Source of the DNA: Candidatus Bipolaricaulota bacterium
GTDB lineage: Bacteria > Bipolaricaulota > Bipolaricaulia > M55B111
Reading direction: 5' to 3'
DNA length: 40,093 bases
Assembly: GCA_018334915.1 (NCBI GenBank)
Contig: JAGXLB010000007.1
Span: forward strand, 1 to 40,093
The position numbers and the translations under genes are program-made. The notes beneath the pieces were generated by a model. That model saw nothing but the letters and a program-made list of their open reading frames with translations. It had not been told where the DNA came from and did not search any database. Positions 32,215-40,093 of this stretch are shown here, piece by piece. The stretch's first letter is position 1. The number at the start of each line of letters is the position of its first letter.

Positions 32215-34326
32215 CTAGGATAGTTGAGTTGAAAGAATAATGGCCAGAACGATTGCTCCACCGGCAACCGCAATTCCAATTCCCGGATCCAGACCAAGTT
32301 CGCCTTCAGTATCACTTTCACCCTCCGGGGCAGGTTCGGTCCTATTGGCATCCGATTCTTGCACTGTCTCCTCGTGCCCAATCGTGAAGGACGGACCCTG
32401 GACGGTCCTTATGGTGTCCTTCCTGCCTTCGGTTTGATACAGAGTGGTCCGCAGGTTCACCGACTTTCTGCTGGAGTAAGATCTGGGCGTGAGGTAAATG
32501 AATAACGATTTCCAGTTACCCGCTTGACTGTCAGTAATGGTAGTCTTGCCATTTAGATTGTCCAGAGTTATCCCTGCACTGCTCAACCCTGACAGGTCGG
32601 TCCTTTCTGCAAGCTGATTCCCCCCCGCGTCGTATAGTTCCAGTTTGCTAAAATCACTGCTCGTGGCCTCTCCCATGTTCTTAATCACGATCGGATTGGT
32701 CAATAAATTCAGCTTGTTTTCGTCCTTATCCATTATATCCAGGCGCTGAGCAAGAATTGCATTCCCGCTGGGGATCGATGGAGATCCTCCATATTCCCGG
32801 TTCACTTCGACTTTCTCTGCCCCCCAGGGATACACAGTCAATTCCTCGGCGGGCTTGAGTTCAGGACTCAATACGTCACTGGATGCTCCCTCACTTCCCC
32901 TGAACTGAACCAGTGGGCTGAGGGTTACTCCTTCTTCCGCGTCATTCGATACCCAGTAGTGAATCTCGAAAACGCCTCTTCCGTCGTCGGGGATTCTCCC
33001 GCCTCGTTGGGAGTCTAACGGCTGCCAGCTCCCGGAAAGCCCTAAACCAGCTCCCAGTTCAACCAACCCTCCGTCAGATTGCACCCTGTACACAGAAACG
33101 TTCTCAACCTCACTGTTCCTCAGAGAACCCTGGTTTGCCAGTTTAATTGAGTCTACCATAAAATCATTCTTGTCCAGATCGTCGTCCGAAAGAGTTAACC
33201 TTTGCCTGTATTTTTCACCCTGATTGATTACCCCTGACTCCCAGTCCGTTATGTCCTCAATCTTTTCCAGCCCCAGTTCTACCAGAGTTTTCGCGCTGTC
33301 ATCCGGCATCACTGCTTCCTGGTTAAATGGATAACCAGCCATACCGTTATTCTCTTTCGTATCCAGAATTACTCCCGTCTTTAACTCCAAACCGGGAGTG
33401 GGTCCATTCGACTTTAACTCGCCGGCGATCTCCAACTCGAGCCGACAATCGTCCGAGCAACTGCCATTCCACCAACCATCCTGAGTAGTTGAAATGGAGA
33501 TCTCGGATGCAGGAGCAGCAATGGATTTTGTAATGGATTTTTCGCTTACCTCTCCTTCCTCCTCGATTCTTAATCTCAAATGGAGGTGAGAGATATCCTC
33601 GCCAAAAACCAGAGCGTTTTCGCTAACCGAGTGGTTTTTTACGATGATCTTATCCACTTTCACACCGGCCTCGTTCGCATCTACGTCACGGAAAACGTAT
33701 TTGCCAATCGTATCGGTGGTCCCCGGCTGAAGTATCTCCCCTTCAAGCGATAGGGAACTAAACTCTTCGAATCCTGCCCGGTCAATCCCGTCCGGAGCCG
33801 AATCGATAACCCAGTTCGAGCTTACCGAATCCACTGCTTCTCCGTCTCGTTCCTGATAGACGTAGTGGAGCATAGTTCCCAGTTTCAAGGATACACTGCT
33901 CCCGTACTTACTGACTGGAATCATTTCAGGTTCGGCTGCCGAGACCCGTAGTTGAAAGTGTCCGCTTTCTCCCGAGTGAAGAGTTAAGCCGTCTCCGGGC
34001 AAGGTAAAAGTTATACCGGAGTTAATTCCGGATAGGGTCTGTAAAGTCACCGTGTTCCAGTCACCGGATTCCTTCCGGTATCGAACCCGGAGGTTCACCA
34101 GTTCGCTCGCAGAAGCTGTACCGTAATTCTTAACTGTTAGTTCTTTGATTCTTACAGGCTCCGTAACCTCAGCGACCGAAACCTCCTGAACGAGTATTCC
34201 TTTATCCTTGGGATTTAACGTAACGGATCTTGGGGCTTCAAGAGCAAACTTGGGTGCCCCCATTACAAGGAAAGGCAGGAGGAGCACAAGTAGAAGTGAC
34301 ACTAAAATTGGGGTTCGCCATCGCAT
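32215..34326 (-). CDS. Exported protein with four repeated beta-modules and a C-terminal membrane anchor
   Basis: I do not recognise a named family. There is a signal peptide at 1-23 (hydrophobic LVSLLLVLLLPFLVMGA). The bulk is four related modules of about 110 residues (about 45-160, 205-325, 370-480, 522-640), probably Ig-like sandwiches. Each has a strand ending KN or AN (KELTVKNYGTAS, DKIIVKNHSVSE, DSIKLANQGSLR, PIVIKNMGEATS), a middle strand (GHFQLRVSA, DCRLELEIAG, GVFEIHYWVS, WKSLFIYLTP), and a last strand pair (SVSLKLGTML, GLELKTGVIL, GVTLSPLVQF, SVNLRTTLYQ). An acidic Pro/Glu linker (about 655-680) leads to a C-terminal hydrophobic helix (IGIAVAGGAIVLAIILSTQL) without basic residues after it. 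AAAGGAGG precedes the ATG. It follows the beta-helix gene beyond a terminator. Confidence 0.72.
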   Translation of the reverse strand: MRWRTPILVSLLLVLLLPFLVMGAPKFALEAPRSVTLNPKDKGILVQEVSVAEVTEPVRIKELTVKNYGTASASELVNLRVRYRKESGDWNTVTLQTLSGINSGITFTLPGDGLTLHSGESGHFQLRVSAAEPEMIPVSKYGSSVSLKLGTMLHYVYQERDGEAVDSVSSNWVIDSAPDGIDRAGFEEFSSLSLEGEILQPGTTDTIGKYVFRDVDANEAGVKVDKIIVKNHSVSENALVFGEDISHLHLRLRIEEEGEVSEKSITKSIAAPASEISISTTQDGWWNGSCSDDCRLELEIAGELKSNGPTPGLELKTGVILDTKENNGMAGYPFNQEAVMPDDSAKTLVELGLEKIEDITDWESGVINQGEKYRQRLTLSDDDLDKNDFMVDSIKLANQGSLRNSEVENVSVYRVQSDGGLVELGAGLGLSGSWQPLDSQRGGRIPDDGRGVFEIHYWVSNDAEEGVTLSPLVQFRGSEGASSDVLSPELKPAEELTVYPWGAEKVEVNREYGGSPSIPSGNAILAQRLDIMDKDENKLNLLTNPIVIKNMGEATSSDFSKLELYDAGGNQLAERTDLSGLSSAGITLDNLNGKTTITDSQAGNWKSLFIYLTPRSYSSRKSVNLRTTLYQTEGRKDTIRTVQGPSFTIGHEETVQESDANRTEPAPEGESDTEGELGLDPGIGIAVAGGAIVLAIILSTQLS

Positions 34327-34386
34327 ACCGGGATAACCTCCTTTGGGGTAAATCTTCGCCGGATTTATTTATCCCTTACATCCGGG

Positions 34387-34415
34387 AATATTTCAAGTTA
34401 GACAGGGTTTTTCAA
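34387..34415 (-). promoter_or_regulatory. Candidate promoter of the four-module protein gene
   Basis: On the minus strand TTGAAA (34415-34410), 17-base spacer, AATATT (34392-34387, 4 of 6). It lies between the terminator of the upstream operon and the start codon, giving a leader near 54 nt. Confidence 0.4.
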
Positions 34416-34464
34416 GAAATCAAACACCGTTTAAATTGGATACAATCAAACGTTTCGAGTTACC

Positions 34465-34508
34465 AGATTATAATAAGACTCCAGGCCCGATTAAGTGGGC
34501 CTGGAGTC
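34465..34508 (-). terminator. Terminator of the PorV-like/beta-helix operon
   Basis: A perfect 12-bp stem (34477-34488 with 34497-34508, GACTCCAGGCCC and GGGCCTGGAGTC) with an 8-nt loop lies 42 bp past the beta-helix stop codon. On the minus strand it is followed by TTATTATAATCT, which is T-rich but not a pure U-run. Confidence 0.65.
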
Positions 34509-34550
34509 GATAGTTAGCCGATTTAGTCTATAGTATTTATAGCAGTCATT

Positions 34551-37500
34551 CTACTTTCTGACGATGAACTTCATGACCGGACTTTCATATGTATCGTCCG
34601 TCTCTACGGTCACAGTGTAAATGTAGAGTCCATTTTGAAGGTTATTGAGATCGGTAAGGTTATCTACGGAGTCCAGCGTGACTAACTTACGACCGGAGAG
34701 ATCAAATACGTTTATTGTTATTGAACTTACCGCAGAAGTAACCGGGTCTCCTTCCGAATTCTTCAACACTACATGGGGAGTCTCAGTGCCGTCTATCGGT
34801 ACAGGCTTGATCCCCGACTTTGATGTCTCTCCATTCTGACCCCAATGAGGTTCAAGATTCTCACCTGGTCCCGGTACCTCTCCACCAACATTTATGGTAA
34901 TTGTTTCCGCAAGTGCCCCTTCGTCCACTTCCAAAGTTACACTATAAGTTCCGTTTTGAATAGGTACAAATGAGTGAGTATTGGTATAAGTCTCACCCGG
35001 ATCCAATTCAGGTACGTTTTCCTTGGAGGTTTCCATTACTATATTATCGTCCGGGTTCTTTACGATCATCTGGACACTTTGCCCACTTGTTTTGGTTTCA
35101 GAGACGTTCTCTAACGTGTATTCCAGTTCCACGGTCTGGTTGACCTGAGGATCCGTAGTAAGCGTCCTGAATTCACTTACCGAAAGGATCTCAATTACAA
35201 GAACCGGGCTATCCAGTAATCCGTCTATAAGTACGTGGTCAGGTGCTATCAGGTTGTACCTTATAGTTTGTTCAGTGGCTCCCGGACCCCAGTAGTTGTT
35301 GGTCGCGTCTACCTTGTAAAGGTTTCCCGTATCCTCGGTTTTAGTCTTAAGTTCCGAAGCGTCTATTGTCGTGCAGCAGTCCACTAGATTATTTTCGTTA
35401 ATATGGTTACTCGTATCTTTCGCCGTATCCGAATCCGAAATAGCTTTTTCTTCTAATACCTTAACAGCCGTGGAATAGCCGTTGAATTCGTTATGGTTGA
35501 TATCCGCATTCCAGGCATCCAACACGACAGCAGTTCCGAGTCCGATACAGGCTCCTTTAGCGCCAGTGCGGAATACGTTTTCCTGGACAGTTACGCTTGA
35601 ACTCGAGTTCTCCGCCTTGAGCCATAATCCAATCTCCGTTTCCTCTCCTACTACTATGTTCTCCTGGACTGTCACGGAATTCAATTGTCCAGCAACCAAT
35701 GCCATGTTAAGCTCTTCGTTTCCGTTGTATTCCTCTTCGTTGCCGGCGAAGAACGTGGTATTCTCTTTGACCGCAAAGTTACTTATCGTACCGGTCGGAT
35801 TGCTTGGATCGGGCGAAGTTACCACCAAACCTTCCTGGTTGCCGGAAAGCACGTTCCCTTTTATTCCACCGTTACTTTCAGTACCCAGCAGGCTGTTACC
35901 GAATTCGATAACCAGACCCGCGGAAGAAACGTTGTTACCGACAAACGAACTGTTCTCAACCCGGGGGTTCATTACATCTCCTGCAGCCACCAGGCTTGCC
36001 CCGTCTTCGTGGTTATAGTGGAACTCAGAGTCATTTATGACAACGTTATTGGAGGAATTAAGGAAGTCCTCAGCCGAGTTTATTTCCAGACCGAGACCCT
36101 TATTGTAACTGGCAGAGACGTCCTTAAACTTTATGGCTCCTGCAGAATCACTCGACCCAATATTGCTGTCAGCGTTATTGGTAATGAGCTTAACACCATT
36201 GTTCCCGTTCTTGTTGCCTTCTTTACCGAATTGTGCGCTGGTAACGGTTACTCCGCTTATATCTCCACTATCAGATTCTACTAACAGTCCATTATTTCCG
36301 TTGCCGTTCGCGGTTATCTCTCTAACCTGGTCGTCGTCGAGATCCTCAAGGGATACGTTTTTGACGCTCTCTTTTCCAAATATTTTGACACCGTTTTTGC
36401 CGTTGTCGTTGAATTTTGCTAACTTGGCAATATGAATGCCATCAACAGTGGCTCCTTTAATTCTTAAGCCATTGCCGTAACCAGGTTCTATATCGCCGGA
36501 ATCGTTATTTCCGGTATCGTTATTGCCCGCTTCCGTATTTTCGATTACTACGTCCTCTACCTCATCATAAGCGCCATCCTGATAAGCGGCCAATAAAGCT
36601 ATCCCGTCACTCAAATTCTGTTCCGCCAGGCCTTCTACAGTCATGTTCTCGAGGCCACCGTCGTGATCGTAAAATTCGGACCCTTTAATCTCGAGCCCTG
36701 TAATGCCCTCGTAAGATGCAACAGTTAATCCAAACCCTTGTTCGTTTCTGTCGTCACCTTTTATATCCTCGTTAAACTGACTATCGGATACTTCAACCCC
36801 TGGGGAAGAAGTTATGACCTTGGAAACGAAGAATCCCGCTCCACCACTCTTGTTGTCATAAATCTTTGCGTTGTCGATGGTTACCTTATCCAGTTTCGCG
36901 GGGCTATATTTGATTTCAGCCACAGCTGAACCGTCTGAGTCCGGGAATGGAGGCGTATCACTGTCTCCAAAAGCAACCTCACCTACCAGGATTCCAAACC
37001 CGCCGTCGACCGCACCTTCTACGCCGTCGCCCAGAGAATCTCCATTCTTGGATATCTCCGTATTTTTCACTGTTAGATCTATGGAAGATATCTCGTGGTT
37101 GGGGCTAGCGGACCAGTTTCCCAGTATATAGATTCCATTATCATCGTTACTTTTAATCTCAAAACCTTCTACCCAAAAACCACTTACCTTCGTGACTGTA
37201 GTTCCGTTTATCCTTATTCCGTCCTTGTTCTTTTCTATTCCATACTTGTAGGCCTGTTCCTTGTCTAAACCCGTGCTATTTTCTAACCTGATATTTTCTA
37301 CTTTCCCATGGTTGTTGAAGTGAAGGCCGTGCCCATCTGTGGAACCCAGTCCACAATTACCAATGTATAATTCATTAAAGTTTAGACCGCTGACATCTCC
37401 AACCGAACCCGCAAAGTTTATTCCGTCTAACCTTACACCATCAATCCTAACGTCGGTAAAATCTACTTCCGCGTAGTCCGTACTTCTGCCACCGTATTCC

Positions 37501-38108
37501 TCTATGTTGCCAGCAAAGCGAATCCCGTAGTCAAAGTTACCGTTGGCAGCACAGTTGGGAATCTGTAAATTCTCGAACGACATCCACCTTATGTCTTCAC
37601 AGGCACAGGGATTTTCTATATCGACCAAAATAGCATTATCTACGGTCTCATTGAGACTGCCGGTGGGCTCAAAATCCAGATCCTCAATATGCGCGCCCTC
37701 TTTCTGAATCAAAATACCGCTGGTAACTGTCTCAGGACCGGAACCGGTGTCTATCTCGTGGCCTCCCCCATAGGGACCTTCTTGAGCGATAACCACTACG
37801 CTGTCTGAGGCAGTTACGTCAGCAGAAGGCTTTAGAGTTATATTTCGGACGTCAATAATCAGAGCAGCATCCTGTGTTAGAGTAGCTTCATCAAGAGCTA
37901 TAGTATCCCCTGGCTCTACGTCCGGAACTCCATCACCCGTAAAATCAATGCTACTCAACTCGTTACCAACTAATACGTCAAAATCCCCTTGATTTTCGAT
38001 AATCCAGGTATCGCCGTCTTCCGTAACAGCCAATCCAGAAGCGGTCACGAGCAAAACTGATAAAAATACTGTCAGTATTAAGCCAACCTTGTACTTAGTC
38101 AATTTCAT
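34551..38108 (-). CDS. Secreted right-handed beta-helix protein with CARDB-like and type IX-like C-terminal domains
   Basis: Large surface or secreted protein. The signal peptide covers 1-27 (LILTVFLSVLLVTASGLA). From about 35 to 930 there are many Asn/Gly-rich turns of a parallel beta-helix (for example ENNTDTGNNDSGDIEPGYGN-like stretches, GNGNNGLLVESDSG), as in pectate-lyase-like and right-handed-helix repeat proteins. A CARDB-like Ig domain follows near 970-1070 (QTVELEYTLENVSETKTSGQ), then a C-terminal domain with NVFDLSGRKLVTL, NLQNGLYIYTV and the end KFIVRK, the pattern of type IX sorting domains. The start is the ATG at 38108, 7 bases after GGAGGT; the upstream TTG is less likely. It is 20 bp after the PorV-like gene, clearly cotranscribed. 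Catalytic residues of a lyase were not identified, so it may be adhesive or structural. Confidence 0.82.
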   Translation of the reverse strand: MKLTKYKVGLILTVFLSVLLVTASGLAVTEDGDTWIIENQGDFDVLVGNELSSIDFTGDGVPDVEPGDTIALDEATLTQDAALIIDVRNITLKPSADVTASDSVVVIAQEGPYGGGHEIDTGSGPETVTSGILIQKEGAHIEDLDFEPTGSLNETVDNAILVDIENPCACEDIRWMSFENLQIPNCAANGNFDYGIRFAGNIEEYGGRSTDYAEVDFTDVRIDGVRLDGINFAGSVGDVSGLNFNELYIGNCGLGSTDGHGLHFNNHGKVENIRLENSTGLDKEQAYKYGIEKNKDGIRINGTTVTKVSGFWVEGFEIKSNDDNGIYILGNWSASPNHEISSIDLTVKNTEISKNGDSLGDGVEGAVDGGFGILVGEVAFGDSDTPPFPDSDGSAVAEIKYSPAKLDKVTIDNAKIYDNKSGGAGFFVSKVITSSPGVEVSDSQFNEDIKGDDRNEQGFGLTVASYEGITGLEIKGSEFYDHDGGLENMTVEGLAEQNLSDGIALLAAYQDGAYDEVEDVVIENTEAGNNDTGNNDSGDIEPGYGNGLRIKGATVDGIHIAKLAKFNDNGKNGVKIFGKESVKNVSLEDLDDDQVREITANGNGNNGLLVESDSGDISGVTVTSAQFGKEGNKNGNNGVKLITNNADSNIGSSDSAGAIKFKDVSASYNKGLGLEINSAEDFLNSSNNVVINDSEFHYNHEDGASLVAAGDVMNPRVENSSFVGNNVSSAGLVIEFGNSLLGTESNGGIKGNVLSGNQEGLVVTSPDPSNPTGTISNFAVKENTTFFAGNEEEYNGNEELNMALVAGQLNSVTVQENIVVGEETEIGLWLKAENSSSSVTVQENVFRTGAKGACIGLGTAVVLDAWNADINHNEFNGYSTAVKVLEEKAISDSDTAKDTSNHINENNLVDCCTTIDASELKTKTEDTGNLYKVDATNNYWGPGATEQTIRYNLIAPDHVLIDGLLDSPVLVIEILSVSEFRTLTTDPQVNQTVELEYTLENVSETKTSGQSVQMIVKNPDDNIVMETSKENVPELDPGETYTNTHSFVPIQNGTYSVTLEVDEGALAETITINVGGEVPGPGENLEPHWGQNGETSKSGIKPVPIDGTETPHVVLKNSEGDPVTSAVSSITINVFDLSGRKLVTLDSVDNLTDLNNLQNGLYIYTVTVETDDTYESPVMKFIVRK

Positions 38109-38128
38109 CAATCATACCTCCTTATAAT

Positions 38129-39058
38129 CTAAGCGGATTCGCCGAACGCGCCAAACTGGAACCCGGCCGAGAGTACCAGAGTATCTCCTGCTCCTGACCT
38201 ACCGGCAAATTCCGTATTGTTCTGGAGCCAGGCAATGTCGACTGTCAAACCGGCCAAGTTTATTCCAGCGCCCACTGTGAAAGACGGACCACCGGAACTC
38301 GGCACCTGAACTCCTCCCCTAAGGGCAAACTGATCAATTGGTAATATCTCAAAACCCGCCTTAATTACTCTACTGTCACCCTGAAGATCTACCTCCGCAG
38401 AAGCGATTGCCAGCTCTAGAAGTTCAGCTGAAACTCCCAGCCTGTATGACGGGTCAACTGTAGAATTATCACTTATGCTGACTCCACCTACGTTGTTAGC
38501 TGCGATTCCCAGGTTGATACCGTCAAAAGTCATCAAAGTTCCCAGGTCAAATCCAAAGCCGGAATCCCCTTTGAACTGATAACTCTTAACGTTGGCACCG
38601 AAATTCGCGAAGTTTATACCGTACGCGAAAGTACCTCCGATCGTCGTCTCCGAATAATCGGAGAACTCCGTGTCAGCATAACCGAGTTGATCGGTCATAC
38701 TTGCGGTCAACTGTCCGTAGCTAGCGCCAATTGCAAAGTCCTGTATGGTTACGGCTCCACCGCCGTAGGAGAAATTCAACCCGTTAACCCCGTAGGGCTG
38801 CAGGTTCATACCTCCCAGCTGGACCCCTGAAAACTGGGTCAATCCCGCAGGGTTCCAGTATGTGGCAGAGTAGTTGTCGGCCACAGCAACAAAAGCTCCA
38901 CCCATTGCCAGTGACTTTGCATCCGTACCAAAGTTAAATATACTCCCCGAACTACTTTCCAGCGTCTCGGTATCGTCTTGAGCAACAGCAGTAACGACTG
39001 GCAAAATTACCAGGGCAATCGCCAGCGAAATAACCAAAATTTTCGACTTTTCTTCCAT
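38129..39058 (-). CDS. PorV/PorQ-like outer-membrane barrel protein
   Basis: Predicted outer-membrane beta-barrel of the PorV/PorQ (UPF0164-like) group. The signal peptide covers about 1-26 (LVISLAIALVILPVVTAVA). The group's N-terminal signature follows: FGTDAKSLAMGGAFVAVADN and then SATYWNPAGLTQ. Alternating amphipathic strands fill the rest (FGANVKSYQFKGDSGFGFD), and the end TLVLSAGFQFGAF is strand-like. Length 309 suits about 14 strands. In Bacteroidota PorV shuttles type IX cargo. Here the next gene encodes a protein with a type IX-like C-terminal domain, which fits a cargo and shuttle relation. FadL-like transport is an alternative. GGGGGT precedes the ATG. Confidence 0.8.
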   Translation of the reverse strand: MEEKSKILVISLAIALVILPVVTAVAQDDTETLESSSGSIFNFGTDAKSLAMGGAFVAVADNYSATYWNPAGLTQFSGVQLGGMNLQPYGVNGLNFSYGGGAVTIQDFAIGASYGQLTASMTDQLGYADTEFSDYSETTIGGTFAYGINFANFGANVKSYQFKGDSGFGFDLGTLMTFDGINLGIAANNVGGVSISDNSTVDPSYRLGVSAELLELAIASAEVDLQGDSRVIKAGFEILPIDQFALRGGVQVPSSGGPSFTVGAGINLAGLTVDIAWLQNNTEFAGRSGAGDTLVLSAGFQFGAFGESA

Positions 39059-39322
39059 TTATTTTACCCCCTTAATTTTAATGTAATTCATTACTCGATC
39101 TTGCCTCTTCATCTCCTAATAAAAGAATCCGGAAACACTCCATTGACAGGAATTACTACTTCTTCGCGTCCACGGTTTTTCAATCAGCCCGGACCACCTC
39201 CGCTACGCTCCCAGAATTAGGCCAAATTTTACTCCCCCGTTTCCCCTATTTATTCAGGAGTTTTTGAGAGCCAGCTAGAAACATTGTAAACACGTATAAG
39301 TCGGAAGTCATAAACAATAACA

Positions 39323-39351
39323 ATTATTGCAGTTTTTCACTTTCAGTGCAA
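39323..39351 (-). promoter_or_regulatory. Candidate promoter P2 of the PorV-like operon
   Basis: On the minus strand TTGCAC (39351-39346), 17-base spacer, AATAAT (39328-39323, 5 of 6). Proximal alternative to P1. Confidence 0.4.
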
Positions 39352-39425
39352 GGATTTACCCGATTCACATTGAAAAACTCGGATTGGACTAAAAATTAGG
39401 CTAAATAACCCAAATCTTCAGTTGG

Positions 39426-39454
39426 ACTTTACTAAAAACTGGAATATTAGTCAA
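39426..39454 (-). promoter_or_regulatory. Candidate promoter P1 of the PorV-like operon
   Basis: On the minus strand TTGACT (39454-39449, 5 of 6), 17-base spacer, TAAAGT (39431-39426, 4 of 6). Best -35 box in the window. Confidence 0.48.
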
Positions 39455-39595
39455 GTAAATACGGGTGGACAACAGGTGTCATCCGGGGGGATAAAACACG
39501 CAAGTTAATACCTCACTTCGAGACAAAGGTAAAAAGTACTGAAAGCTTTCACCGCTAAATCTCCCCACCACCTGCACTACGAGAGGGAACTTTAA

Positions 39596-39640
39596 CGAGG
39601 AAAAAGAAAAACGGGCCCCAGGATATAACCCGGGACCCGT
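39596..39640 (-). terminator. Rho-independent terminator of the right-edge gene
   Basis: The stem pairs 39611-39619 with 39632-39640 (ACGGGCCCC against GGGACCCGT, one mismatch) around a 12-nt loop. On the minus strand it is followed by TTTTCTTTTT. It lies 30 bp beyond the stop codon of the partial gene. Confidence 0.82.
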
Positions 39641-39669
39641 GTAAGTTTTCTTACCGAAATGATCCTTGC

Positions 39670-40093
39670 TTACTTGAGCAAGAGCAGTTTGTCGATGTTC
39701 GTCTGGACGTACGCTCCGCCATCGTTTACCGAAGCAGAGTAGAGGTAGACTCCATTGGGAACGCCGGAAGTACTCCATTCGACCGAGTTTCCGCCCGATT
39801 CCAGCGTCTTTATTCTCTTGCCGCCGGCGTTGAAGATCTGGACCTTGACTCCGTTTACGAACGCCGCGCCTTCGCCACTTACCTGGAAGGTAACGGTTCC
39901 GGCTTCTGAGGCTGCCTTTACCTGAAGGGTATCTACGGAGAAGTCGCCTGCGGGTGTTACCGGTACTGGCGGGTTGGAGTCAGCTTCTACAGCGTTTTCC
40001 AGCCTAGCTGGAGCAACTTCGCTCGTAGAAGGCATCGGAGGTGTGCCTGGGCCTCCGCCCGTCGGTGGTTCACCCTCAAAGAAGTTAAGCGTC
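39670..40093 (-). CDS. C-terminal part of a secreted protein with a type IX-like sorting domain (cut by window edge)
   Basis: The reading frame is open up to the right edge: upstream of the Met at 40035 it continues without a stop as FFEGEPPTGGGPGTPP. The true gene therefore starts outside the window. The visible 140 residues are a Pro/Gly linker, a low-complexity segment (about 25-45) and a C-terminal domain with VQIFNAGGKRIKTLES, VPNGVYLYSASV and the end KLLLLK. This matches the type IX-like or FlgD-like Ig fold at the end of the beta-helix protein. The terminator at 39596-39640 ends this transcript. The function of the missing part is unknown. Confidence 0.75.
   Translation of the reverse strand, partial: TLNFFEGEPPTGGGPGTPPMPSTSEVAPARLENAVEADSNPPVPVTPAGDFSVDTLQVKAASEAGTVTFQVSGEGAAFVNGVKVQIFNAGGKRIKTLESGGNSVEWSTSGVPNGVYLYSASVNDGGAYVQTNIDKLLLLK

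Larger units (their letters stand above)
39059..39669. other. Intergenic region upstream of the PorV-like operon
   Basis: 611 bp. It contains the terminator of the right-edge gene (39596-39640), two candidate minus-strand promoters (39426-39454 and 39323-39351) and an AT-rich leader to the PorV-like start. A long 5' leader of roughly 260-360 nt is implied. No conserved RNA or coding frame was recognised. Confidence 0.5.

Noticed and set aside
35482-36284. Overlapping plus-strand open frames of 178 and 199 codons
   Set aside because: They are antisense to the Asn/Gly-rich beta-helix repeats, whose codon bias leaves the opposite strand open.

Overview
The window looks like chromosomal DNA of an uncultured diderm bacterium. 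Most genes are core ones: gyrA, tyrS, rny, nusA, rimP, rluD, pgsA, dcd, thyX, a HU gene, pheS, glmS, pgk, fabF and atpC. SpoVS next to RNase Y recalls Firmicutes and deep-branching thermophile or halophile lineages. A LolA-like carrier, a PorV/PorQ-type barrel and proteins with type IX-like C-terminal domains imply an outer membrane. Many soluble proteins look acid-rich; I counted 22 D+E against 13 K+R in the 92-residue protein at 8.8-9.0 kb. A RACo-like corrinoid activator points to anaerobic C1 or methyl-transfer metabolism. My best guess is the Acetothermia/Bipolaricaulota (OP1/KB1-like) neighbourhood. This is inference, not proof.

From 0.4 to 18.9 kb almost every gene lies on the minus strand. 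In transcription order: rimP, nusA, an MMPL/RND exporter, an unknown 205-aa protein, rny, spoVS with an acidic tail, atpZ, a parvulin-TPR foldase, a DUF4911-like protein, a YqeG-like HAD phosphatase, a RACo-like protein, gyrA, tyrS, a HIT hydrolase and a PatB-type aminotransferase. The block runs from translation and transcription factors through RNA decay and envelope functions to topology and tRNA charging. At 19-25.4 kb genes are mostly on the plus strand: rluD, dcd-thyX (overlapping, thymidylate supply), a solitary HerA-like ATPase, HU and pheS without pheT. pgsA lies convergent to rluD. At 25.8-31.9 kb are lolA-like-glmS (minus), pgk (plus) and atpC-fabF (minus). From 32.2 kb to the right edge is a cell-surface region on the minus strand: a protein cut by the window edge with a C-terminal sorting-like domain, a PorV-like barrel, a large beta-helix protein ending in the same kind of domain, and a 703-aa four-module exported protein.

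The most unusual feature is a 222-bp intergenic repeat with two copies, at 25535-25756 and 29998-30220, each between convergent genes. Both copies carry a near-perfect 23-bp inverted repeat around a 45-nt centre. The flanks run in the same direction in both copies, but the centre of one is the reverse complement of the other (38/45 matches inverted, 13/45 direct). This is the sequence signature of a flipping segment. A run of three 31-nt REP-like hairpin units ends in the second copy, and a possible remnant lies near 1.68 kb. The second main lead is the PorV-like gene paired with proteins carrying type IX-like C-terminal domains.
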